Part shown: positions 35,567 to 45,542 of the stretch, in pieces
Layout: every line of letters begins with the position of its first letter
Numbering within the stretch: the stretch's first letter is position 1
Origin: Rhizobium sp. CF122
Lineage (GTDB): Bacteria > Pseudomonadota > Alphaproteobacteria > Rhizobiales > Rhizobiaceae
Assembly: GCF_000282035.1 (NCBI RefSeq)
Contig: NZ_AKKA01000023.1
Span: 124,001 to 188,000 of the forward strand
Direction: 5' to 3'
Length of the DNA: 64,000 bases
Translations under genes and position numbers: made by a program
Notes under the pieces: model-generated
Told to the model about the DNA's origin: nothing
The model's database searches: none
Seen by the model: only the letters and a program-made list of their open reading frames with translations

Positions 35567-36715
35567 TCAACCATTGTTGGCCGGCGCTCGCGACACTCTG
35601 AGCAAGGCACCATCATCTTCATCCGTGAGGATCAGCAGGGCGCCGTCCGGTGCAATGACCACATCGCGCATGCGGCCATAGGAGCCGTCGAATATCCGCT
35701 CCTCGGCGACAAAGGCTCCGCCATCATCGCGCTGCATACGCGAAAGTAGCTGAAACTTCAGCGCGGCAACGAGAAAGTTGCCGTCCCATTCGGGGAACAT
35801 CTTGCCGCGATAAATGGCCAGCGCTCCCGGCGCTATGGACGGGTCCCAATAATAAAGAGGTTGTTCAAGTCCTTCCTTGGCTGTGCCTTCGCCGATCTCG
35901 GCGCCGGAATAATCGCGGCCATAGGTGATGATCGGCCAGCCGTAGTTCTTGCCGGGTTCGATGTCGTTGATCTCATCACCGCCACGGGCACCGTGCTCAG
36001 CCGTATAGAGCTTGCCGTCGGCGGCATCGAAGGCGATGCCTTGCGGATTGCGATGGCCTTTCGACCATATTTGCCGAAGCGCCTTTTCGCCGTCCTTGAA
36101 AGGGTTGTCATCAGGAATGCTACCATCAGCGCTGATGTGAATGATGGAGCCGGCGTCGTCCCTCCAGTCCTGGGAGCGATCCCTGTCGCCGCGATCGCCG
36201 ATGCTAATGAAAAGCGAGCCGTCCTTGGCGAAGGCGATGCGAGAGCCGTACTGGATGTTGCCGCTGGTAAAACGCTTCATCGCAAAGATGGATTTGACGT
36301 CCTCGAGGCTCGTTCCGTCTTTTGACAGCGTAGCGCTGAAGACCTCAGTGCCGGAGCCACCCTTGGCCCTTGTCGCAGCGGTGAGGAATATCCTGCGGCT
36401 CATTCCAAAATCAGGCGCGAGCGCAACGTCCATCAGGCCTCCTTGGCCGCGGGCATTGACATCAGGGACGCCGGCGATGGGGGCGGAGAGCTTGCCGTTG
36501 CGGATGATGCGCAGCCGTCCCGGTCGTTCGGTGACAAGATAGGAGCCGCCAGGAAGAACCTCTACGGCCCAAGGATGCTCGAGCCCGGTCGCAATTGTAT
36601 CGACTTGCACCTCAACCGTTTTCGTCTTGACGATATCGGCAGAGAGGCCGGGGGAGGCGGCCAAGGCCGCTGTTGCGAGAAGAAATCCGAATTGAAGCCT
36701 TGCAAGTGTCGTCAT
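35567..36715 (-). CDS. PQQ-dependent aldose sugar dehydrogenase (YliI/Asd type)
   Basis: The 382-residue soluble glucose-dehydrogenase-like beta-propeller has a signal peptide (ending GLSA). It carries the motif runs HPWAVEVLPGGSYLVTERPGRL, SIGDRGDRDRSQDWRDDAGS and YTAEHGARGGDEIN. The latter holds the PQQ and Ca2+ ligands. It oxidises aldose sugars in the periplasm if PQQ is available; no pqq genes are in this window. It lies 56 bases after the sortase gene on the same strand, possibly the last gene of that operon. Confidence 0.9.
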   Translation of the reverse strand: MTTLARLQFGFLLATAALAASPGLSADIVKTKTVEVQVDTIATGLEHPWAVEVLPGGSYLVTERPGRLRIIRNGKLSAPIAGVPDVNARGQGGLMDVALAPDFGMSRRIFLTAATRAKGGSGTEVFSATLSKDGTSLEDVKSIFAMKRFTSGNIQYGSRIAFAKDGSLFISIGDRGDRDRSQDWRDDAGSIIHISADGSIPDDNPFKDGEKALRQIWSKGHRNPQGIAFDAADGKLYTAEHGARGGDEINDIEPGKNYGWPIITYGRDYSGAEIGEGTAKEGLEQPLYYWDPSIAPGALAIYRGKMFPEWDGNFLVAALKFQLLSRMQRDDGGAFVAEERIFDGSYGRMRDVVIAPDGALLILTDEDDGALLRVSRAPANNG

Positions 36716-36771
36716 GGTCCGTCCCGTCGTCTGTCCAGATCAACGTGGTGCGTCGGACACCTGCTTCAAGC

Positions 36772-37554
36772 TCATTCGCGCTGGGATAACGGCTTTGTGT
36801 TTGCCGCTGGCACGGTGCCGATTGGCTGCGGATCGACGAGTTCCGCTTCGACGATGTAGCGCAGTGGGCCGCGTTCCGTCGCGCCGAAAGGCCAGCAGGT
36901 CGCAAGCACGAGATGGCGGCCTTGCGCTGTCGGATCAATGCCGCTTTGATCCCATGGCACGACGCGGCCTTCGCCCGCCTTGAAGGTCAGGACCTTGCCA
37001 TCGCGACGTGTGACCTCGATTTCGTCGCCTGCTTCGACGTCCTTCAGCCAACGGAAATGCGTGTCGCGATGGGCGGCGATGACGGAGGTGCCCTCATCGC
37101 CGGGTTGGGGCGTATTGGCGAGCCAGGCGGGGCCGAAGGCCAGAGCCTCGCCGGAGGCGCCGGACAGGACGATCGCATGCTTGCCGAGGCGAGGCGCGGT
37201 CACTTCCGCCTCGGTCGTGAAATCCGCCCAGGGCCAAGGCTTGGTGTCTTCGCCGCGAAGTTCGGCGGCAAAGGCCCTCTTCAGGAGAAGCTGCGACAAT
37301 TCCGCCTTGGCCTTGATGTAGAGCCCGTCGGCCACCAGTGCCGTTCCGTACAGCGCGAGGGCGGCGATGCTCACAACAATGGCCTTCTCGACGACGGAGA
37401 GACGGGGCAGGAGCGAGCGGCTTTGCTGCGCCGTCGCAGTATCGTAAGCGGTCGCCGCCGCCGTCGCCATGGCGAGCTCGAGGTAGGTCGGAAGTGGGCC
37501 GAACTCCTCCGCTTCGTGGTTGCCAACTGCGGCTCGCGAGCTCACTGGCGTCAT
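36772..37554 (-). CDS. Class GN sortase
   Basis: The 260-residue transpeptidase has a cytoplasmic head, one membrane helix (about 60-80) and a periplasmic sortase domain. The catalytic His is at about residue 162 (IAAHRDTHF), Cys at about 220 (LATCWPFGA) and Arg in RGPLRYIV. Class GN sortases of Gram-negatives process a single dedicated substrate, here the VIT/vWA protein encoded immediately upstream. Its ATG overlaps that gene's stop by four bases (ATGA). The longer in-frame ATG at 37596 lies inside the upstream gene and is rejected. Confidence 0.93.
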   Translation of the reverse strand: MTPVSSRAAVGNHEAEEFGPLPTYLELAMATAAATAYDTATAQQSRSLLPRLSVVEKAIVVSIAALALYGTALVADGLYIKAKAELSQLLLKRAFAAELRGEDTKPWPWADFTTEAEVTAPRLGKHAIVLSGASGEALAFGPAWLANTPQPGDEGTSVIAAHRDTHFRWLKDVEAGDEIEVTRRDGKVLTFKAGEGRVVPWDQSGIDPTAQGRHLVLATCWPFGATERGPLRYIVEAELVDPQPIGTVPAANTKPLSQRE

Positions 37555-39884
37555 TGCCTGTCCCCTGCGAAGACGCCGCGTACGCGCCGGCGCCAAATGG
37601 CAAACCCGCTTGCCGCGATCAGTGCGGCAAAAAGCATGACGATGCCGCGGACGATCTGCTCGTCTGCACGCGTTGCGGTTTGCGGCAGCTTTACCGACGC
37701 GGGCTTCTGGGCAATCAGCCCGGCTGCCTTCGCCGTAGGTGCGGCAGCCATGCGCGATGCCGCCAGCTGCGCAAACTCCTGCCGGGGCGTCGCCATCGCA
37801 TGATCGGGCGGGCTGGTCGGGGCCGGGGCTTCCTCACCGAAGACCTTCTCGAAATCCCAGCCATCAGGCAGGTTAAGCGGCAGCTTTGCCGAGCCGACGG
37901 GCTCGCCTGCAGGACGCGATGGTGTGACGTCGACCGCGACGAGGCTCGTTACACGCGAGACGAGGTGGTGGGCGAGCGCCACCGTCTCGATGTCCCTGTC
38001 GAGCGAAGCGCGGTCCTCCCGTTCGTAGGCGCGGGCTTCGAGGTCGTCGATCTTGCGCCGCGCCCAGAGCTTGGAAATGCCCTGGCCATCGGCGGCGTTG
38101 GCGATATCCACGTCGACGCGCCAGGGCTGGATGCCGGTCTTGCCGATGATCTGCAGCTTGCCGGCGGGTTTTTCTTCCGGCAGTTCCGCGGTCAGGACGA
38201 CCGGCTCGCCGGTATAGAGGTCAGGCATCGGGTTCGGGGTGATGTCCTTGGCCTTTATACCTTCGAAGGTTGCCGTAATATCGGTCATTGCCGGGTTCTG
38301 AAGCTTCGCGAAAAGCTCTCCCATGCGGGTCGCGACCTGCTCGGCGGAGCCGATCTGGGTGAAGGTACCGCGGCCCATTTCGGCGGCTTTGGTCATGAAA
38401 TAGGAGTTTGGCGCCGAGCCGATGCCGACTGTGAAGACGCGGGCCTCGCCACGGTTTTGGCTGATCTCGCCAAACAACTGCTGTTCATTGCCGATTGCGC
38501 CGTCTGTCAGGAACACGACCTGGCGAAGCGCGCCGTTGGCGACAGGCCCCTGGTTGCGCAGCGCATCCTGTAGCGCCGGCAGCATTTCGGTACCGCCGTC
38601 TGCGGTCAGTCCGCGGACATAGGCGATGGCCTTCTCGCGATTGTCGGGTGAGGCCGCGACGAGGCCGTTGAAATAATCGGTCATCGTATCGTCGAAGCGG
38701 ATGACGTTGAAGCGGTCGTCGGGGTTGAGCTTCGAGATCGCAAGCGCCAGGCTTTCCTTCGCCTGCGCGATCGACGGGCCGGACATGGAACCGGAATTGT
38801 CGATGACGAAGACGACTTCGCGCTTGGCTGTCGGCGACGATGTATCGGGCGTTGCCGGCGGTGTGACGAAGGCGAGCAGGTAGGTCTTGCCGTTGATGAC
38901 CTCGCGGAAAAGTCCGGCACTTGGCGTTTTGCCAGGCGCGGCCTTCCAGGTGAGTTCGAAGTCCTTGTCGGCCGGAACGCTCTCTCCCGTAATCGAGATC
39001 GTGCGGCTCTGGTCGCCGTCCTGCTTGATGTCGACGTCATGGAAGGAGGATTTCACGTCGCCGAGCGGAAAGCCGGCCTTGAGATTGACGGTGAGCGCGA
39101 CGGGGTTGATCTTCGCGTTCTCGCGCGGATCGAGAACCGGCGCCTCGATTTTCTCGCGATTTTCCACCGGGTCGGTCGGGACCGCGAAGCCGGCACCATT
39201 GTTGAATTCCACGGTCTGGACGATCGGCGCCGGATTGTAGCGGGGGGCGACGACCATCGGGAAGCGCAGCGAGAACTCGCCGCCGGACTGGTGGACGGCC
39301 TGCTGGTATTCGATCTGCACGACAATCGTTTCGCCGGGGCCGATGTTGGCGACCTGGTTGGTGAAGATGTTGGATCGCTGCTGCTCGAGAAGAGCGGCCT
39401 TCTTGCCTTCTGCCTTTGCCTGTTCGTAGATTTCGCGCGCTTCCTGGCGCGGCTTGATCTGACCCTCGATGAAGCGCTCGCCGATCTGCATCTTCAGCAC
39501 GTCGACAGCGGAGTTTTCCGGGAGCGGAAAGACATACGTACCCTCAACCCAGCCCTTGCTCGGGTTCTGGAATCGTTGGGTGACCTTGACGCGGGCGATG
39601 GGGCCGGAGACATCCATCTGGACGTCGGTCTTCAGGCGTGGTGCCTCGACGAAGAAGCCGGGCTCCTTAGCGGGAAAAAGGAGGGAGCCGCTGTTGACGT
39701 CGTTCGGTCGAACGAGACCGGCGAGTTGCTCGACCTTTTGCTGGCTTTCTTCGGCGTAAACCGTCGTGACGAGCCCGAATGTCATAACTACCGACGCGGC
39801 GAAAGCCACGAATGCAACCAGCAATGAGATGGATACGCGACTGGCGCGAAGGCGCCTTATGACAAACTCGTCTTCCACAAACAT
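37551..39884 (-). CDS. Sortase-anchored VIT/von Willebrand A surface protein
   Basis: The 777-residue protein has an N-terminal membrane or signal segment (about 15-40), a VIT domain (about 60-190), and a vWA domain (about 355-530) with the MIDAS motif VIDNSGSMSG near residue 361. At the C-terminus the sorting signal LPQTAT (about residue 732) precedes a hydrophobic helix and the basic tail WRRRVRG. This is the partner of the class GN sortase encoded next (family remembered as the marine proteobacterial sortase target protein). It probably mediates metal-dependent adhesion after covalent processing. The anchor point in a Gram-negative envelope is not established. Confidence 0.92.
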   Translation of the reverse strand: MFVEDEFVIRRLRASRVSISLLVAFVAFAASVVMTFGLVTTVYAEESQQKVEQLAGLVRPNDVNSGSLLFPAKEPGFFVEAPRLKTDVQMDVSGPIARVKVTQRFQNPSKGWVEGTYVFPLPENSAVDVLKMQIGERFIEGQIKPRQEAREIYEQAKAEGKKAALLEQQRSNIFTNQVANIGPGETIVVQIEYQQAVHQSGGEFSLRFPMVVAPRYNPAPIVQTVEFNNGAGFAVPTDPVENREKIEAPVLDPRENAKINPVALTVNLKAGFPLGDVKSSFHDVDIKQDGDQSRTISITGESVPADKDFELTWKAAPGKTPSAGLFREVINGKTYLLAFVTPPATPDTSSPTAKREVVFVIDNSGSMSGPSIAQAKESLALAISKLNPDDRFNVIRFDDTMTDYFNGLVAASPDNREKAIAYVRGLTADGGTEMLPALQDALRNQGPVANGALRQVVFLTDGAIGNEQQLFGEISQNRGEARVFTVGIGSAPNSYFMTKAAEMGRGTFTQIGSAEQVATRMGELFAKLQNPAMTDITATFEGIKAKDITPNPMPDLYTGEPVVLTAELPEEKPAGKLQIIGKTGIQPWRVDVDIANAADGQGISKLWARRKIDDLEARAYEREDRASLDRDIETVALAHHLVSRVTSLVAVDVTPSRPAGEPVGSAKLPLNLPDGWDFEKVFGEEAPAPTSPPDHAMATPRQEFAQLAASRMAAAPTAKAAGLIAQKPASVKLPQTATRADEQIVRGIVMLFAALIAASGFAIWRRRVRGVFAGDRQ

Positions 39885-41460
<1,576 letters not shown>

Positions 41461-41484
41461 GCAATTCAGGAACGAATGCGAAAT

Positions 41485-41508
41485 CCCGCCGGAAACGGCG
41501 GGTTTTTT
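41485..41508 (+). terminator. Rho-independent terminator of aatA
   Basis: A perfect 7-bp stem (CCCGCCG / CGGCGGG) with a GAAA tetraloop is followed by TTTTTT, 25 bases after the aatA stop codon. Confidence 0.92.
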
Positions 41509-41646
41509 GTTGGTCGGACGTTGCCAACCGGCTGAGATGAAAAGTCTACCGAATTCCCGGCGAGAAGTGCCATGTTCCTACCCAGTACCGCAAGGCAAGG
41601 GCGGGTCCGCTGGGATCGCTTCAAATGTGCGACAAGTGTCCCTTGG

Positions 41647-41862
41647 TCATTCCTTGATCGGCGTTGCATGGGAAGATTGCCCGGCCCGAGCGTGCGCTTC
41701 TTGCTCAAGGCGCATCGCTCTCAGTCGAGCGGTCTTCTCATTTCTGGCGGTAGCAACGGCATCGATTTTCAATGCTTCCTGTGTGCGGGACAACATCTGT
41801 GTCTGCGTCAATCCGAACGCAGCTTCTGCGCGTTGGCGGCTTTTGCTCCATGGCTCATGCAT
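41647..41862 (-). CDS. Small basic hypothetical protein
   Basis: The 71-residue protein, predicted mostly helical, has the core EKTARLRAMRLEQEAHARA, which is the kind of short charged protein common in rhizobial genomes. An AGGA lies about nine bases before the ATG. It is the last of four very small minus-strand genes (41647-42740). No function is recognised. Confidence 0.55.
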   Translation of the reverse strand: MHEPWSKSRQRAEAAFGLTQTQMLSRTQEALKIDAVATARNEKTARLRAMRLEQEAHARAGQSSHATPIKE

Positions 41863-41936
41863 ACGATGGTCCTCGTTGTAGGGTTGGTTTTCGGTACGGG
41901 CTTTGGTGTAGGAAAAAGCAAACTGCGATCGATCTG

Positions 41937-42203
41937 CTACTTGAAATCCGACAGTTTCAGGACGATCGAATTCTCTCGTTTAGAGCCATAGACGCGTTTG
42001 GCGACATCTAGAATTTGGGTTCGAAGCCCGTCAAATCCCGCGAGATAGTCGCGTTCCGATGTCGCTGCCGGGCAAGGTCCCTTCGTCAGCACGTCAATAT
42101 CCATCGAGAAACGAATCTCGAACATACCATCATGGCCGAGGAAGCGGATGCGCCTGGCGGTTTCGTCATAGCTTCTGGCGCGGTTGGGAAATGCGATTGC
42201 CAT
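41937..42203 (-). CDS. DUF1488 family protein
   Basis: The 88-residue protein has the family pattern MAIAFPNRARSYDETARRI, FLGHDGMFEIRFSMD and a C-terminal YGSKRENSIVLKLSDF. DUF1488 proteins are small and of unknown function in proteobacteria. GAGGAG lies six bases before the ATG. It is 18 bases after the neighbouring 104-residue gene, so the two probably share a transcript. Confidence 0.8.
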   Translation of the reverse strand: MAIAFPNRARSYDETARRIRFLGHDGMFEIRFSMDIDVLTKGPCPAATSERDYLAGFDGLRTQILDVAKRVYGSKRENSIVLKLSDFK

Positions 42204-42221
42204 AATGCTCCTCTCGTTTCT

Positions 42222-42536
42222 CTACTGGAATGCGTTGTCGAATGGCCGCCGCTCGGTCTTTAAGCCGCATCGCTCGGTTGTACTGGCATCCTTGGCCAAG
42301 GCAGTTTCAATTTCCTGCGAAGACACGCTCAATCGCTGCCTGGTGCCGTTATCCGTTGCAATCGCCGGTATTTCGAGATGGGTATCGGTTCTCCTGAAGG
42401 CGGAGAATGATAGGCCTTCGATCTCTTCTTCGTCGACAATCAGCCGATAGGTCCCCGCTTCCAACGGGACTACCAGTGAACTCAGAACGAAGGGGTGAGC
42501 AAACGTTATTTCAGTTTCTCTGGTGCGCTCTGCCAT
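42222..42536 (-). CDS. Small hypothetical protein
   Basis: The 104-residue protein has the core ITFAHPFVLSSLVVPLEAGTYRLIVDEEEIEGLSF and RRTDTHLEIPAI. I remember this as a conserved rhizobial hypothetical, possibly related to DUF6522- or DUF6894-like small proteins, but not with confidence. GAGG lies six bases upstream of the ATG. It is followed by the DUF1488 gene. The function is unknown. Confidence 0.65.
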   Translation of the reverse strand: MAERTRETEITFAHPFVLSSLVVPLEAGTYRLIVDEEEIEGLSFSAFRRTDTHLEIPAIATDNGTRQRLSVSSQEIETALAKDASTTERCGLKTERRPFDNAFQ

Positions 42537-42593
42537 GGTGACCTCGAATGAAAGGGCCCTCGGTAATGAATTGTGGGTTCAGAACGGCTGCTC

Positions 42594-42740
42594 CTACCAA
42601 AGGATACCCCGGAACGTGACGTAGGCGATGAATGCCAGACTGATTGCCGGGGTCGACTTGATAAGAAAATCGACATAGCGGAAGCGCAGAGCTTCCCGCA
42701 TCACATTTTCCATGAACTGTATGCTGGAGGCGGAAGACAT
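42594..42740 (-). CDS. 48-residue single-span membrane protein
   Basis: This short gene encodes an amphipathic head (FMENVMREALRFRYVDFLI) and one hydrophobic helix (TPAISLAFIAYVTFRG). Its ATG is preceded by a near-perfect ribosome-binding site, AAAGGAGG, five bases away, which is the main evidence that it is real. The longer frame from 42785 would run through that site. The function is unknown. Confidence 0.6.
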   Translation of the reverse strand: MSSASSIQFMENVMREALRFRYVDFLIKSTPAISLAFIAYVTFRGILW

Positions 42741-42901
42741 GCGGTCCTCCTTTGTTGGGGCTGGAACGCTTCTGATCGTCCGCACCCGGCAGCGCCCGTT
42801 TCAGATGCTGCCGATGCCTTAGAGATGGTGTGCACGTATACGAATTGCAAGGTGCGATCTCCTAGCCGTAGCGACGCAACGATCGGACAGGTTCCACAAA
42901 A

Positions 42902-43999
42902 TCAAAGTCCCAATGCCGACAGCATCAGGAACGTCGCGAAGAGGATGAAATGCGTCATGCCTTCGATGGCATTGGTTTCACCGTCGTTGAGGTTGATGGC
43001 TGCCGCGATCAGGGTGATCGCCACCATGACAGTCTGGACCGGTGTCATGGCCATGATGAAGGGTTGACCGGTATAAAGCGCGATCGCCTCCATCACCGGA
43101 ACCGTGAGGATGACAGTCGATAGTGAAGCACCCATGGCGATATTGACGGTCGCCTGCATGCGGTTGCGCAGCGCTGCACGCAGCGCTGTCAGGATTTCGG
43201 GCGCCGCGGAAATCGCTGCGACGACGATGGCGGTCAGGGCAACGGGAGCGCCGGTGTCCCGCAGGCCCTGCGTCATGAAGGTGGCCATGAACTCCGCAAG
43301 CAGGCCGATGATGACCACGCCGATCAAGATCGTGGCGATCGAGGCGGCCGCGGAATCCTCGGTCGAGTGCTCTTGCGGATCGGTCTTCTTCCGCTCGCTG
43401 CGAGGATAGGCATAGCTGAAGAAGTAGCTATGCTGACCGACCTGCATACGCAGGAAGAGGCCGTAGAGGGCGACCATAGCCAGGATGGTGAAGGCGGAGT
43501 AGTAGTGCCACTTATCCGCCGGCACGAATTCTGGAACGATCATCGAGATGCCCATGGCAGTGAGGATCATAACGCCATAGGTCTTTCCCGAGTTGTCATT
43601 GTATGGCTGCTCTCCGTGTTTCAAGCCACCGAGCAGGGCGGCGAGGCCAAGGATGCCGTTGATGTCGAGCATCAGGGCTGCATAGATCGTGTCGCGAACG
43701 AGCGTGGGGGAGCTTTCGCCACTCATCATGATCGCGAGGATGATCACTTCCACGGCAACGGCCGACAGCGTCAGGATCATCGTGCCATAGGGATCGCCAA
43801 CCTTGATTGCCAGGATCTCCGCATGATGGGCGACGCGAACCGAGGCAACGACGATGGTGGCGACAAGCGCTGCGGCCGCGATGAGCGATATGCCGCGGCC
43901 CATCTCAAGAACCGCATGCTCTGACATGTACGCGAAAGCGGCGACGACCATCGCCAATACCAAGAACATTTCGTCTTTCAGTCGCGGCACAATTTTCAC
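42902..43999 (-). CDS. Ca2+/H+ antiporter (ChaA-like, CaCA family)
   Basis: The 365-residue protein has about eleven membrane segments in two halves. Each carries an acidic alpha-repeat: one within AVEVIILAIMMSGESSP and the other around ISAAPEILTALRAALRNRMQ. A His/Lys/Glu-rich loop separates them (about residues 180-205). It exports Ca2+ (or Na+/K+) in exchange for protons. The reading frame extends far upstream, but GTG 43999, with GGAG seven bases before it, gives the normal family start; the extension is rejected. Confidence 0.9.
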   Translation of the reverse strand: MKIVPRLKDEMFLVLAMVVAAFAYMSEHAVLEMGRGISLIAAAALVATIVVASVRVAHHAEILAIKVGDPYGTMILTLSAVAVEVIILAIMMSGESSPTLVRDTIYAALMLDINGILGLAALLGGLKHGEQPYNDNSGKTYGVMILTAMGISMIVPEFVPADKWHYYSAFTILAMVALYGLFLRMQVGQHSYFFSYAYPRSERKKTDPQEHSTEDSAAASIATILIGVVIIGLLAEFMATFMTQGLRDTGAPVALTAIVVAAISAAPEILTALRAALRNRMQATVNIAMGASLSTVILTVPVMEAIALYTGQPFIMAMTPVQTVMVAITLIAAAINLNDGETNAIEGMTHFILFATFLMLSALGL

Positions 44000-44227
44000 G
44001 GAAAGCTCCGATCTTGATTCATCCGGAAAGTCTAAAGCGATGATTTTGCATGGCAAGCGAGCACGCGCAGAGGTGCGTTTGCAGTCTTGAGAATTTAATG
44101 GAATACTAACGCATCGGTCAGCCGGAAGCATATCGCGGCGCCCACTCGTCTCTTGCAATGCGGCCCGCGCAGAACTGGATGCAATCCGGTCAGTGTTCGG
44201 GCGCGAACAAGAAGAGGAGTGAAATGC

Positions 44228-44509
44228 ATGGTCAAGGTGGTCTACGAGGTCGTTCCTCACGACGGGGGCTGGGCCTACCGGTTGGGCAATGTCTATTCCG
44301 AAGCATTTCCCACACACTCCGAAGCGCTCGAAGCAGCCCGCATCGTTGCGGCCGAACAGCAGGTTGGCGGTGATTCCGCGGAGATCAGCTGGCAGGATGA
44401 TAAGGGCAAATGGCATGAGGAGTATGCCGAAGGCGGGGACCGGCCGGAGACCGAGGTCGTCGACGGCACCTGGAAAAGCCATTCCAGCGAAGCCTCGCCC
44501 CGCGCATGA
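44228..44509 (+). CDS. DUF2188 domain-containing small protein
   Basis: The 93-residue protein has the DUF2188 pattern VVPHDGGWAYRLGN, FPTHSEALEAARIVAAEQQ and ISWQDDKGKWHEEY. Members are small cytoplasmic proteins sometimes linked to stress. The ATG at 44228 is preceded by GAGGAG-like sequence. It converges with the LysR gene, 27 bases away. The function is unknown. Confidence 0.82.
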   Translation: MVKVVYEVVPHDGGWAYRLGNVYSEAFPTHSEALEAARIVAAEQQVGGDSAEISWQDDKGKWHEEYAEGGDRPETEVVDGTWKSHSSEASPRA

Positions 44510-44536
44510 GCGCACGGTTCATCATTCATGCGATGA

Positions 44537-45448
44537 TCAGCCCGGGCGTTTGCGCGCCGTTCCGCTCACGTAATTCATCAGGCCGTCTACCAGCGCGTCG
44601 AATGTGACGCGGTAGCGGCGCGCCGTTTTGATCCCCTCATGCATGACGACCCAGGTGTCGAGAGGTATCCGGAAAAGCTCCGGCAGGACCGGCAACAGAT
44701 CCGGATCTCGTGCTGCAAGGCCCGTCTGGCAGATCCCAATCCCCAGGCCGGCGCGAATTGCCGAGATCTGCGAAAGCGGGTTATCACTTTTAAAAGCGAA
44801 GGCGAGCCCGTCCGGCAATGGAAAGCGCGCCATCATGGTCCGGATATAGGCCGTTTGCCGGTCGAAGCCGACAAGGCGGTGTCCTGCGAGGTCAGCGATC
44901 TCCTCCGGCATGCCATGTTGCTCGATGTAGCGACGATGGGCGTGAAAGCCGAGCGGTATTTCTCCGATGCGGCGGACGATGAGCTGATCCTGGGCCGGCT
45001 CGGCCATCCGGACGGCGATATCCGCCTCCCGGTTGAGAAGATCCTCGATGGCGTCAGACGCCGAGAGCTCGATGCTGAGTTCAGGATGGGCCGCCACCAG
45101 TGGTGCGAGGATAGGCGGCAAGACCTCGACGCCGATGACCTCGCTGGCGCTTATCCGGACAGTGCCAGCGACCCGCTCTCGATGTCCCGATGCAGTTCGC
45201 AGCAGGGCGGCGGATGTCGCCGCGAGCGTTTCCGCGTAGGGCTTCAATTCCAGGGCCGCATCGGTCGGCAATAGACCGTTCGGCGAGCGGACGAAGAGCT
45301 GCGAGCCGATTGCGTCCTCCAGCGCGTCGATGTGCCGCCCGACCGTCGGCTGCGTCAGGCCCAGTTCACGGGCCGCCGCCGAAAGCGATCCTTGCTCCAG
45401 GACGGCCAACAGCGTTCGGTAGAAATGCCAGTCCGGTTCCCTGTTCAT
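44537..45448 (-). CDS. LysR-family transcriptional regulator
   Basis: The 303-residue regulator has the N-terminal helix-turn-helix AVLEQGSLSAAARELGLTQPTVGRHIDALE and an effector domain (about 90-295). It is divergent from an NAD-dependent epimerase/NmrA-like gene with 94 bases between them, the usual arrangement for a LysR protein that controls its neighbour. The inducer is unknown. Confidence 0.93.
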   Translation of the reverse strand: MNREPDWHFYRTLLAVLEQGSLSAAARELGLTQPTVGRHIDALEDAIGSQLFVRSPNGLLPTDAALELKPYAETLAATSAALLRTASGHRERVAGTVRISASEVIGVEVLPPILAPLVAAHPELSIELSASDAIEDLLNREADIAVRMAEPAQDQLIVRRIGEIPLGFHAHRRYIEQHGMPEEIADLAGHRLVGFDRQTAYIRTMMARFPLPDGLAFAFKSDNPLSQISAIRAGLGIGICQTGLAARDPDLLPVLPELFRIPLDTWVVMHEGIKTARRYRVTFDALVDGLMNYVSGTARKRPG

Positions 45449-45542
45449 GCATTTATGTATATCTGTGCAACGAATTTCGTCAATTTTGTTTGTGTTGGAA
45501 CATAGGCATGATCGGCTTCAGTCGAAGTTGACGGAGACCATC

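Noticed and set aside
42010..42030. tRNA T-loop-like GGGTTCGAAGCCC
   Set aside because: It lies inside the DUF1488 coding region and no cloverleaf can be built around it.
44000..44515. Upstream extension of the antiporter frame
   Set aside because: It is antisense to the DUF2188 gene, lacks conservation and would place over 170 extra residues before the normal family start.
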